DNA of 64,000 nucleotides from Pseudomonas sp. P8_229. Its GTDB lineage: Bacteria; Pseudomonadota; Gammaproteobacteria; Pseudomonadales; Pseudomonadaceae. Each line of letters opens with the position of its first letter. Position 1 is the stretch's first letter. A model generated the notes under the pieces. That model did no database searches and had not been told where the DNA came from. It was given only the letters and a program-made list of their open reading frames with translations. Made by a program: the position numbers and the translations under genes. Location of the stretch: contig NZ_CP125378.1 of the NCBI RefSeq assembly GCF_034008635.1, positions 5,952,501 to 6,016,500 of the forward strand, given 5' to 3'. Of the stretch, positions 36,508-46,425 are shown piece after piece.

Positions 36508-38789
36508 GCTACAACATTGCGGTGCGCGCGTTGTGTGAGTTCACTGCCAAGACCGGCGACCTTGACCTGCGTTTTACCCCGTCGCCGACAGCGCTCGAAG
36601 GCATGCTCGGGCACCGCACTGTGGCCTCGCGGCGTAGCGACAAATACCAGAGCGAAGTGGCGCTCGAAGGCGAGTTTCTGCAACTGAAGGTCAAGGGCAG
36701 GGCAGACGGCTATGACCCGGCGCAAAACTGCCTGGAAGAAGTCAAAACCTATCGCGGCGACCTGAGCAAGCAACCGGCCAACCATCGCCTGCTGCACTGG
36801 GCGCAGGCGAGAATCTACGGCTGGCTGATGTGTCGCAAGCTCGCGCTTGAGCAGATCAATCTGGCGCTGGTGTATTTCGACATCGTCAGCGAGAAGGAAA
36901 CCTGCCTGGTCGAGGCTTTCAGCGCCTCAGACTTGCAGGTTTTTTTCGAGGCGCAGTGCCGGTTGTTCCTCGACTGGGCCGAGCAGGAAATGGCCCATCG
37001 CGAAGCGCGGAATCGGGCGGCGCAGGCGTTGGCCTTTCCCCACGCGGACTTTCGCCCCGGCCAGCGGCATTTGGCCGAATCGGTGTTCAAAGCGGTCAGC
37101 ACCGGCCGCTGCCTGATGGCTCAGGCGCCCACCGGAATCGGCAAGACCCTCGGTACGCTGTTCCCGATGCTCAAGGCGCTGGCGCCGCAGCAACTGGACA
37201 AGGTGTTCTTCCTGACCGCCAAGACCCCGGGGCGCAAACTGGCACTGGATGCCAGTCAGGTGTTGTTCGAACAGGGTGAAAGCCTGCCCTTGCGAGTGCT
37301 GGAGATGGTCGCCCGGGACAAGGCCTGCGAACACCCGGACAAGGCCTGTCACGGCGAGTCCTGCCCGTTGGCCCAGGGCTTTTATGATCGCCTGCCCGCC
37401 GCCCGTGAAGCGGCGAGCCGGATCAATCTGCTCGATCAGGCGGCGATGCGCGAAGTGGCCCGCCAGCACACGGTGTGCCCGTATTACTTGAGCCAGGAAA
37501 TGGCCCGCTGGGCCGACGTGGTGGTGGCGGACTACAACTACTACTTCGATTTCAGCGCGCTGCTGTTCGGCCTCGCCCAGCTCAATCAATGGAAAGTCGC
37601 GGTCCTGGCCGATGAGGCGCACAACCTGGTCGAACGCGGGCGGTCGATGTACAGCGCCAGTCTCGATCAGGCCGCGCTGGCCAGCGTGCGCAAGTCTGCC
37701 CCTGAAGCCTTGAAGAAATCCCTGCAACGGCTCAACCGTGAATGGAACGCGCTGCATCAGCCGCAACTGGCGCCGTACCAGGCTTACGACAAGGCTCCGG
37801 AGAAACTGCTGCAAGCGGTGTCCCTGTGCAGCGCTGCCATTGGCGATTACCTCAACGATCATCCGCAGGGACTCGACAGCGCCCTGCAGGCCTTCTATTT
37901 CGACATGTTGCAGTTCGGTCGGGTGGCGGAACTGTTCGACGAGCATTACCTGTTCGACATCAGCAAGCGCGACCTCGAGCGCAAACGGCCGCTGTCGCAG
38001 CTGTACCTGCGCAATGTGGTGCCGGCCGCGTTCATCGGTCCACGGCTGAAAGCGGCGCGCAGCAGCGTGCTGTTCTCGGCGACGCTGAGCCCACGGCACT
38101 ATTACGCCGATTTGCTGGGTACACCTGCCGACACGGTATGGATCGACGTGGAATCACCTTTCAGCGCTGAACAATTACAGGTGCAGATCGTCAGCCGGAT
38201 CTCCACGCGCTTCAACCACCGTCAGGCGTCGCTGGAACCGATTGTCGAACTGATCGCCCGCCAGTTCAGTGAGCGCCCGGGCAATTATCTGGCGTTCTTC
38301 AGCAGCTTCGATTACCTGCAACAGGTGCTGACGCTGCTCGCCGAACGCCATCCGCAGATCAATCTGTGGCAGCAGTCGCGGGGCATGGCGGAAGGGCAGC
38401 GACAGGCGTTTCTCGACCAATTCACCGCCGAGAGCCAGGGCGTCGGCTTCGCCGTGTTGGGTGGTGCATTCGGCGAGGGCATCGATTTGCCCGGGGCCCG
38501 TCTGATCGGAGCGTTCATTGCGACGTTGGGTCTGGCCCAGCTCAACCCGGTCAACGAGCAGTTGAAGCGGCGCATGGCGGCGATTTTCGGTGCCGGTTAC
38601 GACTACACCTATTTGTATCCCGGCGTGCAGAAAGTGGTGCAGGCCGCCGGACGGGTAATCCGCACGCGACAGGATCGCGGCGTGGTGATGCTGATCGACG
38701 ACCGCTTTGCCGAACCGCGTATTCAGCAACTGTTGCCACGCTGGTGGTCCCTCGGCACAGACGAAAACGCAACGATCCAGGCAGGATGA
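36504..38789 (+). CDS. PD-(D/E)XK nuclease fused to XPD/DinG-like helicase
   Basis: 761 residues from a TTG at 36504 (GGAG nine bases upstream). It overlaps the preceding stop as TTGA; ATG 36486 is an alternative. The N-terminal part has GRADGYD and LEEVKTYRG, a Cas4/RecB-like nuclease core at about 65-85. The helicase has Walker A APTGIGKTLG (about 208-217) and DEAH in LADEAHNLVERG (about 370). Four cysteines between about 275 and 330 (ACEHPDKACHGESC ... VCPYY) are placed like the XPD/DinG iron-sulfur cluster. QAAGRVIRTRQDRG is motif VI. Coupling with FAN1 suggests a cross-link or fork repair pair. Confidence 0.87.
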   Translation: MSYNIAVRALCEFTAKTGDLDLRFTPSPTALEGMLGHRTVASRRSDKYQSEVALEGEFLQLKVKGRADGYDPAQNCLEEVKTYRGDLSKQPANHRLLHWAQARIYGWLMCRKLALEQINLALVYFDIVSEKETCLVEAFSASDLQVFFEAQCRLFLDWAEQEMAHREARNRAAQALAFPHADFRPGQRHLAESVFKAVSTGRCLMAQAPTGIGKTLGTLFPMLKALAPQQLDKVFFLTAKTPGRKLALDASQVLFEQGESLPLRVLEMVARDKACEHPDKACHGESCPLAQGFYDRLPAAREAASRINLLDQAAMREVARQHTVCPYYLSQEMARWADVVVADYNYYFDFSALLFGLAQLNQWKVAVLADEAHNLVERGRSMYSASLDQAALASVRKSAPEALKKSLQRLNREWNALHQPQLAPYQAYDKAPEKLLQAVSLCSAAIGDYLNDHPQGLDSALQAFYFDMLQFGRVAELFDEHYLFDISKRDLERKRPLSQLYLRNVVPAAFIGPRLKAARSSVLFSATLSPRHYYADLLGTPADTVWIDVESPFSAEQLQVQIVSRISTRFNHRQASLEPIVELIARQFSERPGNYLAFFSSFDYLQQVLTLLAERHPQINLWQQSRGMAEGQRQAFLDQFTAESQGVGFAVLGGAFGEGIDLPGARLIGAFIATLGLAQLNPVNEQLKRRMAAIFGAGYDYTYLYPGVQKVVQAAGRVIRTRQDRGVVMLIDDRFAEPRIQQLLPRWWSLGTDENATIQAG

Positions 38790-38977
38790 AGCGGTACATT
38801 CTGTCCGTTTATAGCCCAGGAGAGGTGGGTCTTTTTCGATGCTGGCGTAGGAAAACTCATCATAAAATCAGTGACATATCTTGTCGTGATACGCTCTTTG
38901 CGCAACGTCCGCAATCAGGCTTTATTGAGAAGGCAGACCTGAATCTGCCCTCGATATTTTGATAAGGACATCAAAAC

Positions 38978-39886
38978 ATGACCGTCACCACCGCTTACAC
39001 CTACAGCCCCGCCGACGTCATCCAGGCCTTCAACAAGATCAGCGCCACACTGTTCTCCGGCAAAACCGCCGAGACCATCCCGCGAATGCTGATTACCGCT
39101 GGCGTCCAGGCCTCAGGCAAAACCTATCTGCTGGAAAAGAGTCTGCTGACGTCGGGCCAATACGCCAACTATGTGCGCCTGTACAAACCGGAATATCGCG
39201 AAGAGCACCCTCAATACGCGCAAATGGTCAAGCTGGGCAAACTGCATGCCTATGAACACAGTGAGGACTTTGTGAGAGAGGTGTGCGGCAAACTTTTCGA
39301 GGAAGCTTTCCGGCGCAAACTCGACATCATCATCGAGTGTGCCTTCGACAGCATCGAATTTGCCGTGCTGCCGAGCGCTGCCACGGCAAGCGGTTATCAG
39401 CTGGAAGCTCACATTGTTGCGTGCGGGCATGCCTTTGCTTTTCTGTCGAATGTCAAGCGCGGGTTGAAAAGCCTGGAGAAGTCGGAACTGGAACGGTTTG
39501 TCAGGTCTTCGGATCTGAAAACCAGCATGAACAACGCCCATGCAGTGATCTGCCAACTCGAGGACGCGGCAAAAACCGTTGAGGGATCGCAGATCTACCT
39601 CTATGAGCGCGGACTGGGTGCGTTGAAGGAACGCGTGCTGCGCGGGCACAGCACCTGCACACGAAACGCGCAGGGTGCTCTGGAGCTGACTTCGACCGGA
39701 CAACCGTACAGCTACGATACTTATGAAAGCATTGCGAGCAACACCGTCAACAGCCTTGCCGAGCGTGACGAGATGATCAAGGAGTGCCATCTGGCCCTGC
39801 AAAAAACCGCTCAATATGCCGAGCAGATTCCCGAATTTGTTTACAACGCCTTGTACTCTCGCATTGTCAAATACGTAAATCGTTGA
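38978..39886 (+). CDS. Zeta-toxin-like kinase, orphan
   Basis: 302 residues. The P-loop GVQASGKT (42-49) follows LIT as in zeta toxins and related UDP-sugar or polynucleotide kinases. VRLYKPEYREEHPQY matches the region just after the zeta P-loop and strand. DIIIECAFDS fits the conserved strand that follows. The start has AAGGACATCAAAAC upstream. No epsilon-like antitoxin frame is seen within the 188 bp before it or after it, and the flanking genes are chromosomal housekeeping types. It may be a stand-alone toxin, a phosphotransferase, or half of a pair encoded elsewhere. Confidence 0.72.
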   Translation: MTVTTAYTYSPADVIQAFNKISATLFSGKTAETIPRMLITAGVQASGKTYLLEKSLLTSGQYANYVRLYKPEYREEHPQYAQMVKLGKLHAYEHSEDFVREVCGKLFEEAFRRKLDIIIECAFDSIEFAVLPSAATASGYQLEAHIVACGHAFAFLSNVKRGLKSLEKSELERFVRSSDLKTSMNNAHAVICQLEDAAKTVEGSQIYLYERGLGALKERVLRGHSTCTRNAQGALELTSTGQPYSYDTYESIASNTVNSLAERDEMIKECHLALQKTAQYAEQIPEFVYNALYSRIVKYVNR

Positions 39887-39982
39887 AGATCGAACCCGTG
39901 GCCATCGATTGAAGCGTGTTTGCACTTCCCAAGGTGTCGCTTTACCGCATACTTGGGCTAACAAAAACCAGCGGTGAACCTG

Positions 39983-41905
39983 ATGAGTGAGAACCCGAGC
40001 AAAACCGCCGCGATCGAGGAGATGCGTTTTCGTCTGCTGATCGATGCGGTGGTTGATTATGCGATTTACATGATCGACCCGGACGGCATCATCACCAGCT
40101 GGAACTCCGGCGCCAAACGCTTCAAGGGCTACGAAAAGGAAGAGATTCTCGGCGAGCACTTCTCTCGTTTCTACACCGCGCCGGATCGCGCTGCCGGCTT
40201 ACCGCAACGCGCACTGGACACGGCGATCCGCGAAGGGCGATTCGAAGGCGAGGGCTGGCGGGTACGCAAGGACGGCACACACTTCTGGTGCCATGTGGTG
40301 ATCGATCCGATCATCGATCCGGACGGGACGCTGCTGGGCTTTGCCAAGATCACCCGCGATCTGACCGACCGCAAGATGGCCGAAGAAACCCTCAAGCGAA
40401 GCGAGCAGCAGTTCCGTCTGCTGGTGCAGGGGGTGACCGACTACGCGCTGTACATGCTCAGCCCTGACGGTCGGGTGTCGAACTGGAATCAGGGCGCGCA
40501 GCGGATCAAGGGCTATCGGCCGGAAGAGATCATCGGCGAGCATTTTTCGATTTTCTACACCGCTGAGGACCGTGAGCACGGCGAGCCGCAACGGGCGCTG
40601 GAGACCGCAGCGCGGGAAGGGCGTTTCGAAAACAAGAGCTGGCGGGTGCGCAAGGATGGCAGCCGGTTTTTCGCGCATGTAGTGGTCGATGCCATCCGCG
40701 GCGATACCGGGACGCTGCTCGGCTTCGCCAAGATTACCCGCGACGTGACGGAGGTACATCAGTCGCAGCAGGCGCTGGAAAAAACTCGTGAAGCATTGTT
40801 CCAGGCACAGAAGATGCAGGCCATCGGCCAACTCAGTGGCGGCATCGCCCATGACTTCAACAACCTGCTGACCGTGATCCTCGGCAACCTCGAGATCCTG
40901 CGCAAGCGCGTCGGTGATGACCCGAAAATCAACCGTCTGCTGGAAAACGCCACCCAGGGTGCATTGCGCGGCGTGTCGCTGACCCAGCGCATGCTGGCCT
41001 TTGCCCGGCGTCAGGAACTCAAGACCGAGCCGGTCGACGTCGCACAACTGGTACAAGGCATCACCGGGCTGTTGCGCAGTTCGCTGGGCCCGGGGATCAG
41101 CATCGAAACGTCGCTGCCCGAAGGGCTGGAGCCGGTGCTGGCCGATACCAACCAACTGGAACTGGCGGTGCTCAATCTGGCGACCAATGCCCGGGATGCC
41201 ATGCCCGATGGCGGCAGCGTGGTGATCAGTGCACGACCGGAAGTCGTCCTTGAACAAAACCATTCCAGCCTGGCCGCGGGGCGTTATGTCTGCCTGAGTC
41301 TGGTCGACACCGGTGAAGGCATGGACGAGCACACGCTGGCGTCGGCCCGGGACCCGTTTTTCACCACCAAGGGCCTGGGCAAGGGCACCGGGCTGGGGTT
41401 GTCGATGGTGCACGGATTCATCGAACAGCTCGGTGGCTGCTTCATTCTCAAGAGCCAGAAGGGGCACGGCACGGTGGCGGAACTCTGGCTGCCGGTCGCG
41501 GCGGGCGGCGTAACCAGGTCATCGGTGTATCCGGGCACTGAACCGGCGGCGGTGCCGCGACTCAGTGTGCTGGTGGTGGACGATGACTCGCTGGTGTTGA
41601 CCAGCACCACGTTGCTGCTCGAAGACCTCGGGCATCGCGTGGTCAGTGCCACCTCTGGAGCCAATGCGCTGATGCTGTTCGATCAGGGAGAAGTCATCGA
41701 CCTGCTGATCACTGACATGGCCATGCCGCAGATGAGTGGTGCGCAACTGGCCCATGCGGTGCGTCTGCTCAAACCGGACCTGCCGATCATTCTGGCCACC
41801 GGATACGCCGAACGCCTGGAAGGCTTTGCGGCTCAACTGCCGCGTCTGCCCAAGCCGTTCACCCAACTCAATCTTGTGGAAATCATTGCCCAGTCGATGA
41901 AATGA
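39983..41905 (+). CDS. PAS-PAS hybrid histidine kinase with receiver domain
   Basis: 640 residues, cytoplasmic, no membrane helix. Two closely similar PAS domains (about 12-125 and 140-250; both contain the RVRKDG and [10 protein letters not shown] blocks) are followed by HisKA with His290 ([12 protein letters not shown]), HATPase ([10 protein letters not shown] as G box) and a C-terminal receiver with Asp578 ([13 protein letters not shown]). The layout resembles soluble blue-light or redox sensory hybrid kinases, but I see no NCRFLQ LOV motif. The output partner is not evident. GTG 39974 is an alternative start. Confidence 0.88.
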   Translation: MSENPSKTAAIEEMRFRLLIDAVVDYAIYMIDPDGIITSWNSGAKRFKGYEKEEILGEHFSRFYTAPDRAAGLPQRALDTAIREGRFEGEGWRVRKDGTHFWCHVVIDPIIDPDGTLLGFAKITRDLTDRKMAEETLKRSEQQFRLLVQGVTDYALYMLSPDGRVSNWNQGAQRIKGYRPEEIIGEHFSIFYTAEDREHGEPQRALETAAREGRFENKSWRVRKDGSRFFAHVVVDAIRGDTGTLLGFAKITRDVTEVHQSQQALEKTREALFQAQKMQAIGQLSGGIAHDFNNLLTVILGNLEILRKRVGDDPKINRLLENATQGALRGVSLTQRMLAFARRQELKTEPVDVAQLVQGITGLLRSSLGPGISIETSLPEGLEPVLADTNQLELAVLNLATNARDAMPDGGSVVISARPEVVLEQNHSSLAAGRYVCLSLVDTGEGMDEHTLASARDPFFTTKGLGKGTGLGLSMVHGFIEQLGGCFILKSQKGHGTVAELWLPVAAGGVTRSSVYPGTEPAAVPRLSVLVVDDDSLVLTSTTLLLEDLGHRVVSATSGANALMLFDQGEVIDLLITDMAMPQMSGAQLAHAVRLLKPDLPIILATGYAERLEGFAAQLPRLPKPFTQLNLVEIIAQSMK

Positions 41906-41973
41906 CCGGGCGACAGATCCGGCTGAACTAGTGCGTGAGGGGGCGCTTCTAAACACTTTCCCTGCCCCGGAGC

Positions 41974-42519
41974 GTGCGTCCCTTGCCTCGCATACTGACC
42001 CAGCCCACCGCCGAAGAAGTGCTGACCGAACACAACGCGAAAATGTTCGGTTCCCCCAAGGAACGGCTGGATTTTTATCGCAAGGAAATCCAGTACGAAA
42101 CCAGCATCCTCGCCAATCGCACCGATGCCTATCTGGCGGCGCAATCATTTCTGGTGATTGCTTTTGCGTCGTGCATGGCCAATCTCAACCCGGAATGGGG
42201 CAAGCTGTTCACCCTGGTGGTGCCGCCGTTTCTGGCGCTGCTCGGGTTGCTCAGTTCGCTCAACGCCTGGCCCGGCATTCGTGCTGCTTACGACATCATC
42301 GACCACTGGCACTACAAACAAAGCGAGTTGTTGCGCAGCGAGCCGATCATGGGCCTGGCCTACGACGAGTCGCCGCTGTTCAGTGAAATGGAGTCGAGCC
42401 ACAAGGGCTATCGCAAGTCGCTGTTGTTTTCGGTGCGCACACCGTGGATTTTTGCCACGTTCTGGATGCTGCTGGGGACTTATGCGGTGTTTATTCAGGT
42501 GACCAATCCCGGGACCTGA
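41974..42519 (+). CDS. Predicted two-helix membrane protein of unknown function
   Basis: 181 residues if GTG 41974 is used, 178 if TTG 41983 is used; the latter has GGAG ten bases upstream and is more likely. An acidic N-terminal helix (TAEEVLTEHNAKMF) precedes two membrane segments near 60-100 (FLVIAFASCMANL, LFTLVVPPFLALLGLLSSL), with a further hydrophobic segment at the C-terminus (IFATFWMLLGTYAVFI). I do not recognise it as a characterised family. It lies 68 bp after the hybrid kinase gene and may be co-transcribed with it. Confidence 0.75.
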   Translation: MRPLPRILTQPTAEEVLTEHNAKMFGSPKERLDFYRKEIQYETSILANRTDAYLAAQSFLVIAFASCMANLNPEWGKLFTLVVPPFLALLGLLSSLNAWPGIRAAYDIIDHWHYKQSELLRSEPIMGLAYDESPLFSEMESSHKGYRKSLLFSVRTPWIFATFWMLLGTYAVFIQVTNPGT

Positions 42520-42531
42520 TCGCCGCCCAAA

Positions 42532-42565
42532 GAAAAAGCCCGGACTTCACAGCCGGGCTTTTTTT
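42532..42565. terminator. Intrinsic terminator after the membrane protein gene
   Basis: Stem AGCCCGG / CCGGGCT around ACTTCACAG with an A-run before and seven T after. It serves the convergent genes on either side. Confidence 0.9.
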
Positions 42566-42572
42566 GTGCGGT

Positions 42573-42869
42573 TTATTCGACGGTTTCAAGCTGCCGCCGC
42601 AGTTCCTGCGAGTGATGCGGCGACATCGGAATCGGTGGAAAGTCCTCGTTGAGGACACACAAATGGTCGATGGCTTCCTCGAACTTCGCATCGGCTTTGC
42701 GGCGCAATGCTCGATAACGCTCAAATTGTTCGATATCCAGGTTGTCCGCTTCCAGCAGCTCGTGAGCCGTTCGGTTGAGGGCGTGGGCGTCTTCGAACAA
42801 TTGACGATTGCGTTCCAGGGCCAAAGCCCTGCAAGCCTTGATTTGTGCAGGAGTCGAGCATTCTTTCAT
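42573..42869 (-). CDS. Small helical protein of unknown function
   Basis: 98 residues, almost all helix with charged heptads (ALALERNRQLFEDAHAL, EQFERYRALRRKADAKFEEA) and a Pro-rich C-terminal tail (DFPPIPMSPHHS). I do not recognise the family. The ATG at 42869 with AAGG eight bases before it is preferred to the TTG at 42890. A possible regulator or coiled-coil adaptor, but this is a guess. Confidence 0.7.
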   Translation of the reverse strand: MKECSTPAQIKACRALALERNRQLFEDAHALNRTAHELLEADNLDIEQFERYRALRRKADAKFEEAIDHLCVLNEDFPPIPMSPHHSQELRRQLETVE

Positions 42870-43055
42870 GACCGTAACCTTGTTATTCAAAGATTCCTTT
42901 TCATGGGCTGCGAGCCGCAGGGGAACCGAACCTGCCGGACCCCGCCGAGTGCATCCAGCGAGGGGTTATGGTTGTGACTGCCAGGATCTGCAGGCGGATC
43001 CATTTATTTTTAGAAGAAAGTTCGATGGATTAACCCGAGAACACGCGCGGAAAAA

Positions 43056-44399
43056 TCAGGCTTTTCGTTTTTGCCGTTGTTCGTAGCGGGCGAGGAGCGG
43101 CTGAGTACTGATGCCGTGCAGCAAAATGCTCAGTGCCACCACCGACAGCGTAATGTCGGTGCACAGTGTGGTGAGCGGGGCGCTGAGGCCATGGTTCAAG
43201 GCATAAAACAGGTAGAACAGGCTGCCGATCCCGCGAATGCCGAACCAGCCGATCAAGAGCCGCTGACGCGCGTCGAGCAATGCGCCCCACGGCATCAGCG
43301 CCACGCAGGCTGGACGCACTACGCAGAACAGCACCGCGCCCACCAGCAGCGCCCGCCAGTCCCAATGTGCCACCAACACCACGCCGAGCAGGGTCACCAG
43401 AAACACTTCCATTGCCCGTTCCACCAGGCTGCCAAACGACAGCATGTCGCCCATCATGATCCCGGCGGCGACCTGACTGCTCTCCAACCGTTCGGTATTG
43501 CCGTGCACCGCATGTTGCGGCTCGATGTTCTGATGACCGACCACCGGCTGCACCAGGTGTTCAGCGGGTGGCTGGCTGGCGCCAGTGGATTTCACTTCTT
43601 CCTGACGCAAGCCCAGGCCAGCGGCGAACACCGCCAGAAAACCATAACCGCCGATGGCGTCTGCGCCGACGTAAGCCAGCGCTATCAGCGACAGCGCCAG
43701 GTAATCATTCGGGCTCAGCGTACTGTCGTCGTTACGGATGCGTAGCGAAAGTGTCACCCGCCCAATGCCGCGCCCCATCCAGTACCCGGTCAGCAGTCCT
43801 GCGGGAACCGCCCATAACAGACTGCGCAACAACCAGTCCTGCCACTCGCCGGAACTGCCTTCGCCATGAATCAGCAGCAGCCCGAGAATCACGAACGGAA
43901 AGGCAATCCCGTCGTTCAATCCAGCCTCACCGGAAAGGCCAAAACGCACACTGTCGACATCCCGCGCATCGTTGACCTGCACCAGCGCGGCGAGCACCGG
44001 ATCGGTCGGTGCCAGGATCGCGCCGATCAGCAGCGACGATCCCCAAGCCAATTGCAAACCCCAATGCAGCAACAGGCTGACCCCGGCGATGGTCAATACC
44101 ATCACCGGTCCCGCCAGCCCGAATGCGATCCGCCAGCGCTTGCCGTGCAACGGCAGACGCAGCTTCAGTCCGCAAACAAACAGCGAAAACAATACCGCGA
44201 CTTCCGTCAGGTGTTCCATCCAGACCGAGGCGTTTTCCACCGACAGCTTCAACAGGCCGAGGCCGCTCGGACCAATGCCGATGCCCAACAAGAGGCACAC
44301 GGCCGACGTGGTGACCGGCATCCAGCGCAGATACGAAGAGGTCAGCGCGAGGGTCAGCAAAACGGCACCGAGCACCGCGATCCAGATGACAAAGCTCAT
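43056..44399 (-). CDS. CPA1-type cation/proton antiporter
   Basis: 447 residues with about a dozen membrane helices. The family signature around GAILAPTDPVLAALVQV and the SGEAGLNDGIAFPFV segment, which carries the Asp expected in the CPA1 core, identify it as a Na+(K+)/H+ antiporter of the NhaP type. It moves cations out in exchange for protons at the inner membrane. The C-terminus is short (ARYEQRQKRKA), with no RCK domain. It is followed on the same strand, upstream in transcription, by an SDR gene 6 bp away, so the two form an operon. Confidence 0.88.
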   Translation of the reverse strand: MSFVIWIAVLGAVLLTLALTSSYLRWMPVTTSAVCLLLGIGIGPSGLGLLKLSVENASVWMEHLTEVAVLFSLFVCGLKLRLPLHGKRWRIAFGLAGPVMVLTIAGVSLLLHWGLQLAWGSSLLIGAILAPTDPVLAALVQVNDARDVDSVRFGLSGEAGLNDGIAFPFVILGLLLIHGEGSSGEWQDWLLRSLLWAVPAGLLTGYWMGRGIGRVTLSLRIRNDDSTLSPNDYLALSLIALAYVGADAIGGYGFLAVFAAGLGLRQEEVKSTGASQPPAEHLVQPVVGHQNIEPQHAVHGNTERLESSQVAAGIMMGDMLSFGSLVERAMEVFLVTLLGVVLVAHWDWRALLVGAVLFCVVRPACVALMPWGALLDARQRLLIGWFGIRGIGSLFYLFYALNHGLSAPLTTLCTDITLSVVALSILLHGISTQPLLARYEQRQKRKA

Positions 44400-44405
44400 G
44401 AATGC

Positions 44406-45263
44406 TTACAGCATCGGCTTGCCGCCCGTCACGCCATAGCGCTGACCGGTGATGTAACTGGCTTCATCCGAGGCCAACAGCACATAGATCGGCGCCACTT
44501 CCACCGGTTGCCCGGGGCGGCCTAGCGGGGTATTGCCACCGAAGTTCTGCACTTCGTCATCCGGCATGGTCGAGACGATCAGCGGTGTCCAGATCGGGCC
44601 GGGGGCGACGCAGTTCACGCGGATTTCCTTTGGGCCGAGCATCTGTGCGAGGCCGCCGGTGAAGTTGGCAATCGCGCCTTTGGTGGTCGCATAGGCCAGC
44701 AGGGTCGGCTTGGGCAGGTCGGAGTTGACCGAGCTGGTGTTGATGATCGACGCACCGGGGCGCATGTGTTTGATCGCCGCCTGGCACAGACGGAAAATCG
44801 CCGTGATGTTGACGTCGAAGGTCATCACCCATTCTTCGTCGGGGATTTCTTCAAAGGTTTCGTGGGTCATCTGGAACGCGGCGTTATTGACCAACACGTC
44901 GATGCGCCCGAAGCGTTCGACGGTCTTGTCCACCAGCGCCTGGCAATGAGCTTTTTGCGCGATGTCGCCGGGCAGCAGCAGGCACTGACGACCGGCCTGT
45001 TCGACCCAGCGCGCGGTCTCTTTGGCGTCGTCATGTTCATCAAGGTAGGCCACGGCAACGTCCGCGCCTTCACGGGCGAAGGCAATCGCCACGGCGCGAC
45101 CGATGCCGCTGTCGGCGCCGGTGATCAGTGCAATCTTGCCGGTCAGTCGTCCGGAACCGACGTAGCTTTGTTCACCACAATCGGGGTACGGCTCCATTTT
45201 TCGTTGCGCACCGGGAACGGCTTGGGCTTGGGCGGGAAAGGGTGGTTTTGGGTAGTCGGTCAT
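44406..45263 (-). CDS. SDR oxidoreductase (YhdG/GSP39-like)
   Basis: 285 residues. An N-terminal extension (YPKPPFPAQ) typical of the glucose-dehydrogenase-like stress SDRs is followed by TGADSGIGRA (cofactor glycine motif), NNAA, and catalytic Ser (NTSSVNS) with YATTK. Proteins of this group are often induced by osmotic or general stress, which fits its place in an operon with a cation antiporter. ATG 45263 with CGGAG upstream is the start; the longer frame to 45371 is intergenic. Confidence 0.87.
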   Translation of the reverse strand: MTDYPKPPFPAQAQAVPGAQRKMEPYPDCGEQSYVGSGRLTGKIALITGADSGIGRAVAIAFAREGADVAVAYLDEHDDAKETARWVEQAGRQCLLLPGDIAQKAHCQALVDKTVERFGRIDVLVNNAAFQMTHETFEEIPDEEWVMTFDVNITAIFRLCQAAIKHMRPGASIINTSSVNSDLPKPTLLAYATTKGAIANFTGGLAQMLGPKEIRVNCVAPGPIWTPLIVSTMPDDEVQNFGGNTPLGRPGQPVEVAPIYVLLASDEASYITGQRYGVTGGKPML

Positions 45264-45320
45264 CACAAATCTCCGGGGTCTCATGGCGGGTATGGATGGT
45301 TGACCCGGACGGTTTGCCGT

Positions 45321-46425
45321 GAGTTCGATCGGATTTGCGGCGCATTTCTTGCCATGGCAATGCAAAACCAACGTGGGAGCGGGCTTGCTCGCGAAGGCGG
45401 AGTGTCAGTCAGTATTCATGTCGCTGACACACCGCCTTCGCGAGCAAGCCCGTCCCACAGGGGATCTGCTGTGGCTTCAGGAATTGCGGTTAGTCAGGGC
45501 GCGCTCCTGCCTTCTTCGAGCAGCGAGCGCGGGCAGCCGAAGTTCAGGCGTACGAACTGTTGGTGCTGATCGCCGAAATCGAGACCGGGCGAGTTTGATC
45601 GGATGTTGGAGGCGTTTCTTGCGATGACAACGCGAAACCAACGTGGGAGCGGGCTTGCTCGCGAAGGCGGAGTGTCAGTCAGTATTCATGTCGCTGACAC
45701 ACCGCTTTCGCGAGCAAGCCCGCTCCCACAGGGGAGCTGCTGTGGCTTCAGGAATTGCGGTTAGTCAGGGCGCGCTGCATGCGGGCGATGCCTTCTTCGA
45801 GCAGCGAGCGCGGGCAGCCGAAGTTCAGGCGCACGTATTGCGGGTGTTGATCACCGAAGTCGAGACCGGGCGAGTTTGATCGGATGTTGGAGGCGTTTCT
45901 TGCGATGACAACGCGAAACCAATGTGGGAGCGGGCTTGCTCGCGAAGGCGGAGTGTCAGTCAGTATTCATGTCGCTGACACACCGCCTTCGCGAGCAAGC
46001 CCGCTCCCACAGGGGAGCTGCTGTGGGTTCAGGAATTGCGGTAAGTCAGGGCGCGCTCCATGCGGGCGATGCCTTCTTCGAGCAGCGAGCGCGGGCAGCC
46101 GAAGTTCAGGCGTACGTATTGCTGGTGTTGATCACCGAAGTCGAGACCGGGCGAGTTTGATCGGATGTTGGAGGCATTTCTTGCGATGACAACGCGAAAC
46201 CAACGTGGGAGCGGGCTTGCTCGCGAAGGCGGAGTGTCAGTCAGTATTCATGTCGCTGACACACCGCCTTCGCGAGCAAGCCCGCTCCCACAGGGGAGCT
46301 GCTGTGGCTTCAGGAATTGCGGTTAGTCAGGGCGCGCTCCATGCGGGCGATGCCTTCTTCGAGCAGCGAGCGCGGGCAGCCGAAGTTCAGGCGTACGAAC
46401 TGTTGGTGCTGATCGCCGAAATCCA
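45321..46425. repeat. Tandem array of four 270/281-bp units: patB 3' end plus REP pair
   Basis: Units begin at 45321, 45591, 45872 and 46153, giving spacings of 270, 281 and 281. Each holds a GATCGGAT spacer, a REP pair (GTGGGAGCGGGCTTGCTCG and inverse, starting at 45373, 45643, 45924 and 46205) and a copy of the last 38 or so codons of patB read on the minus strand, the fourth being the gene itself. Unit 1 lacks 11 bp. Units 1-3 end (minus sense: begin) with a Ser-Pro-Gly-Leu-Asp-Phe-Gly reading not found in the intact gene. The plus-strand frames inside are artefacts. Confidence 0.93.

Noticed and set aside
45643..46160. Plus-strand frames of about 78 codons inside the repeat array (reading GAGLLAKAECQ)
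   Set aside because: They are translations of the REP palindromes and of the antisense of patB. They recur with each unit and have no independent support.
45321..46425. Insertion sequence remnants
   Set aside because: No transposase fragment or target-site duplication is visible; the content is REP plus patB 3' end.
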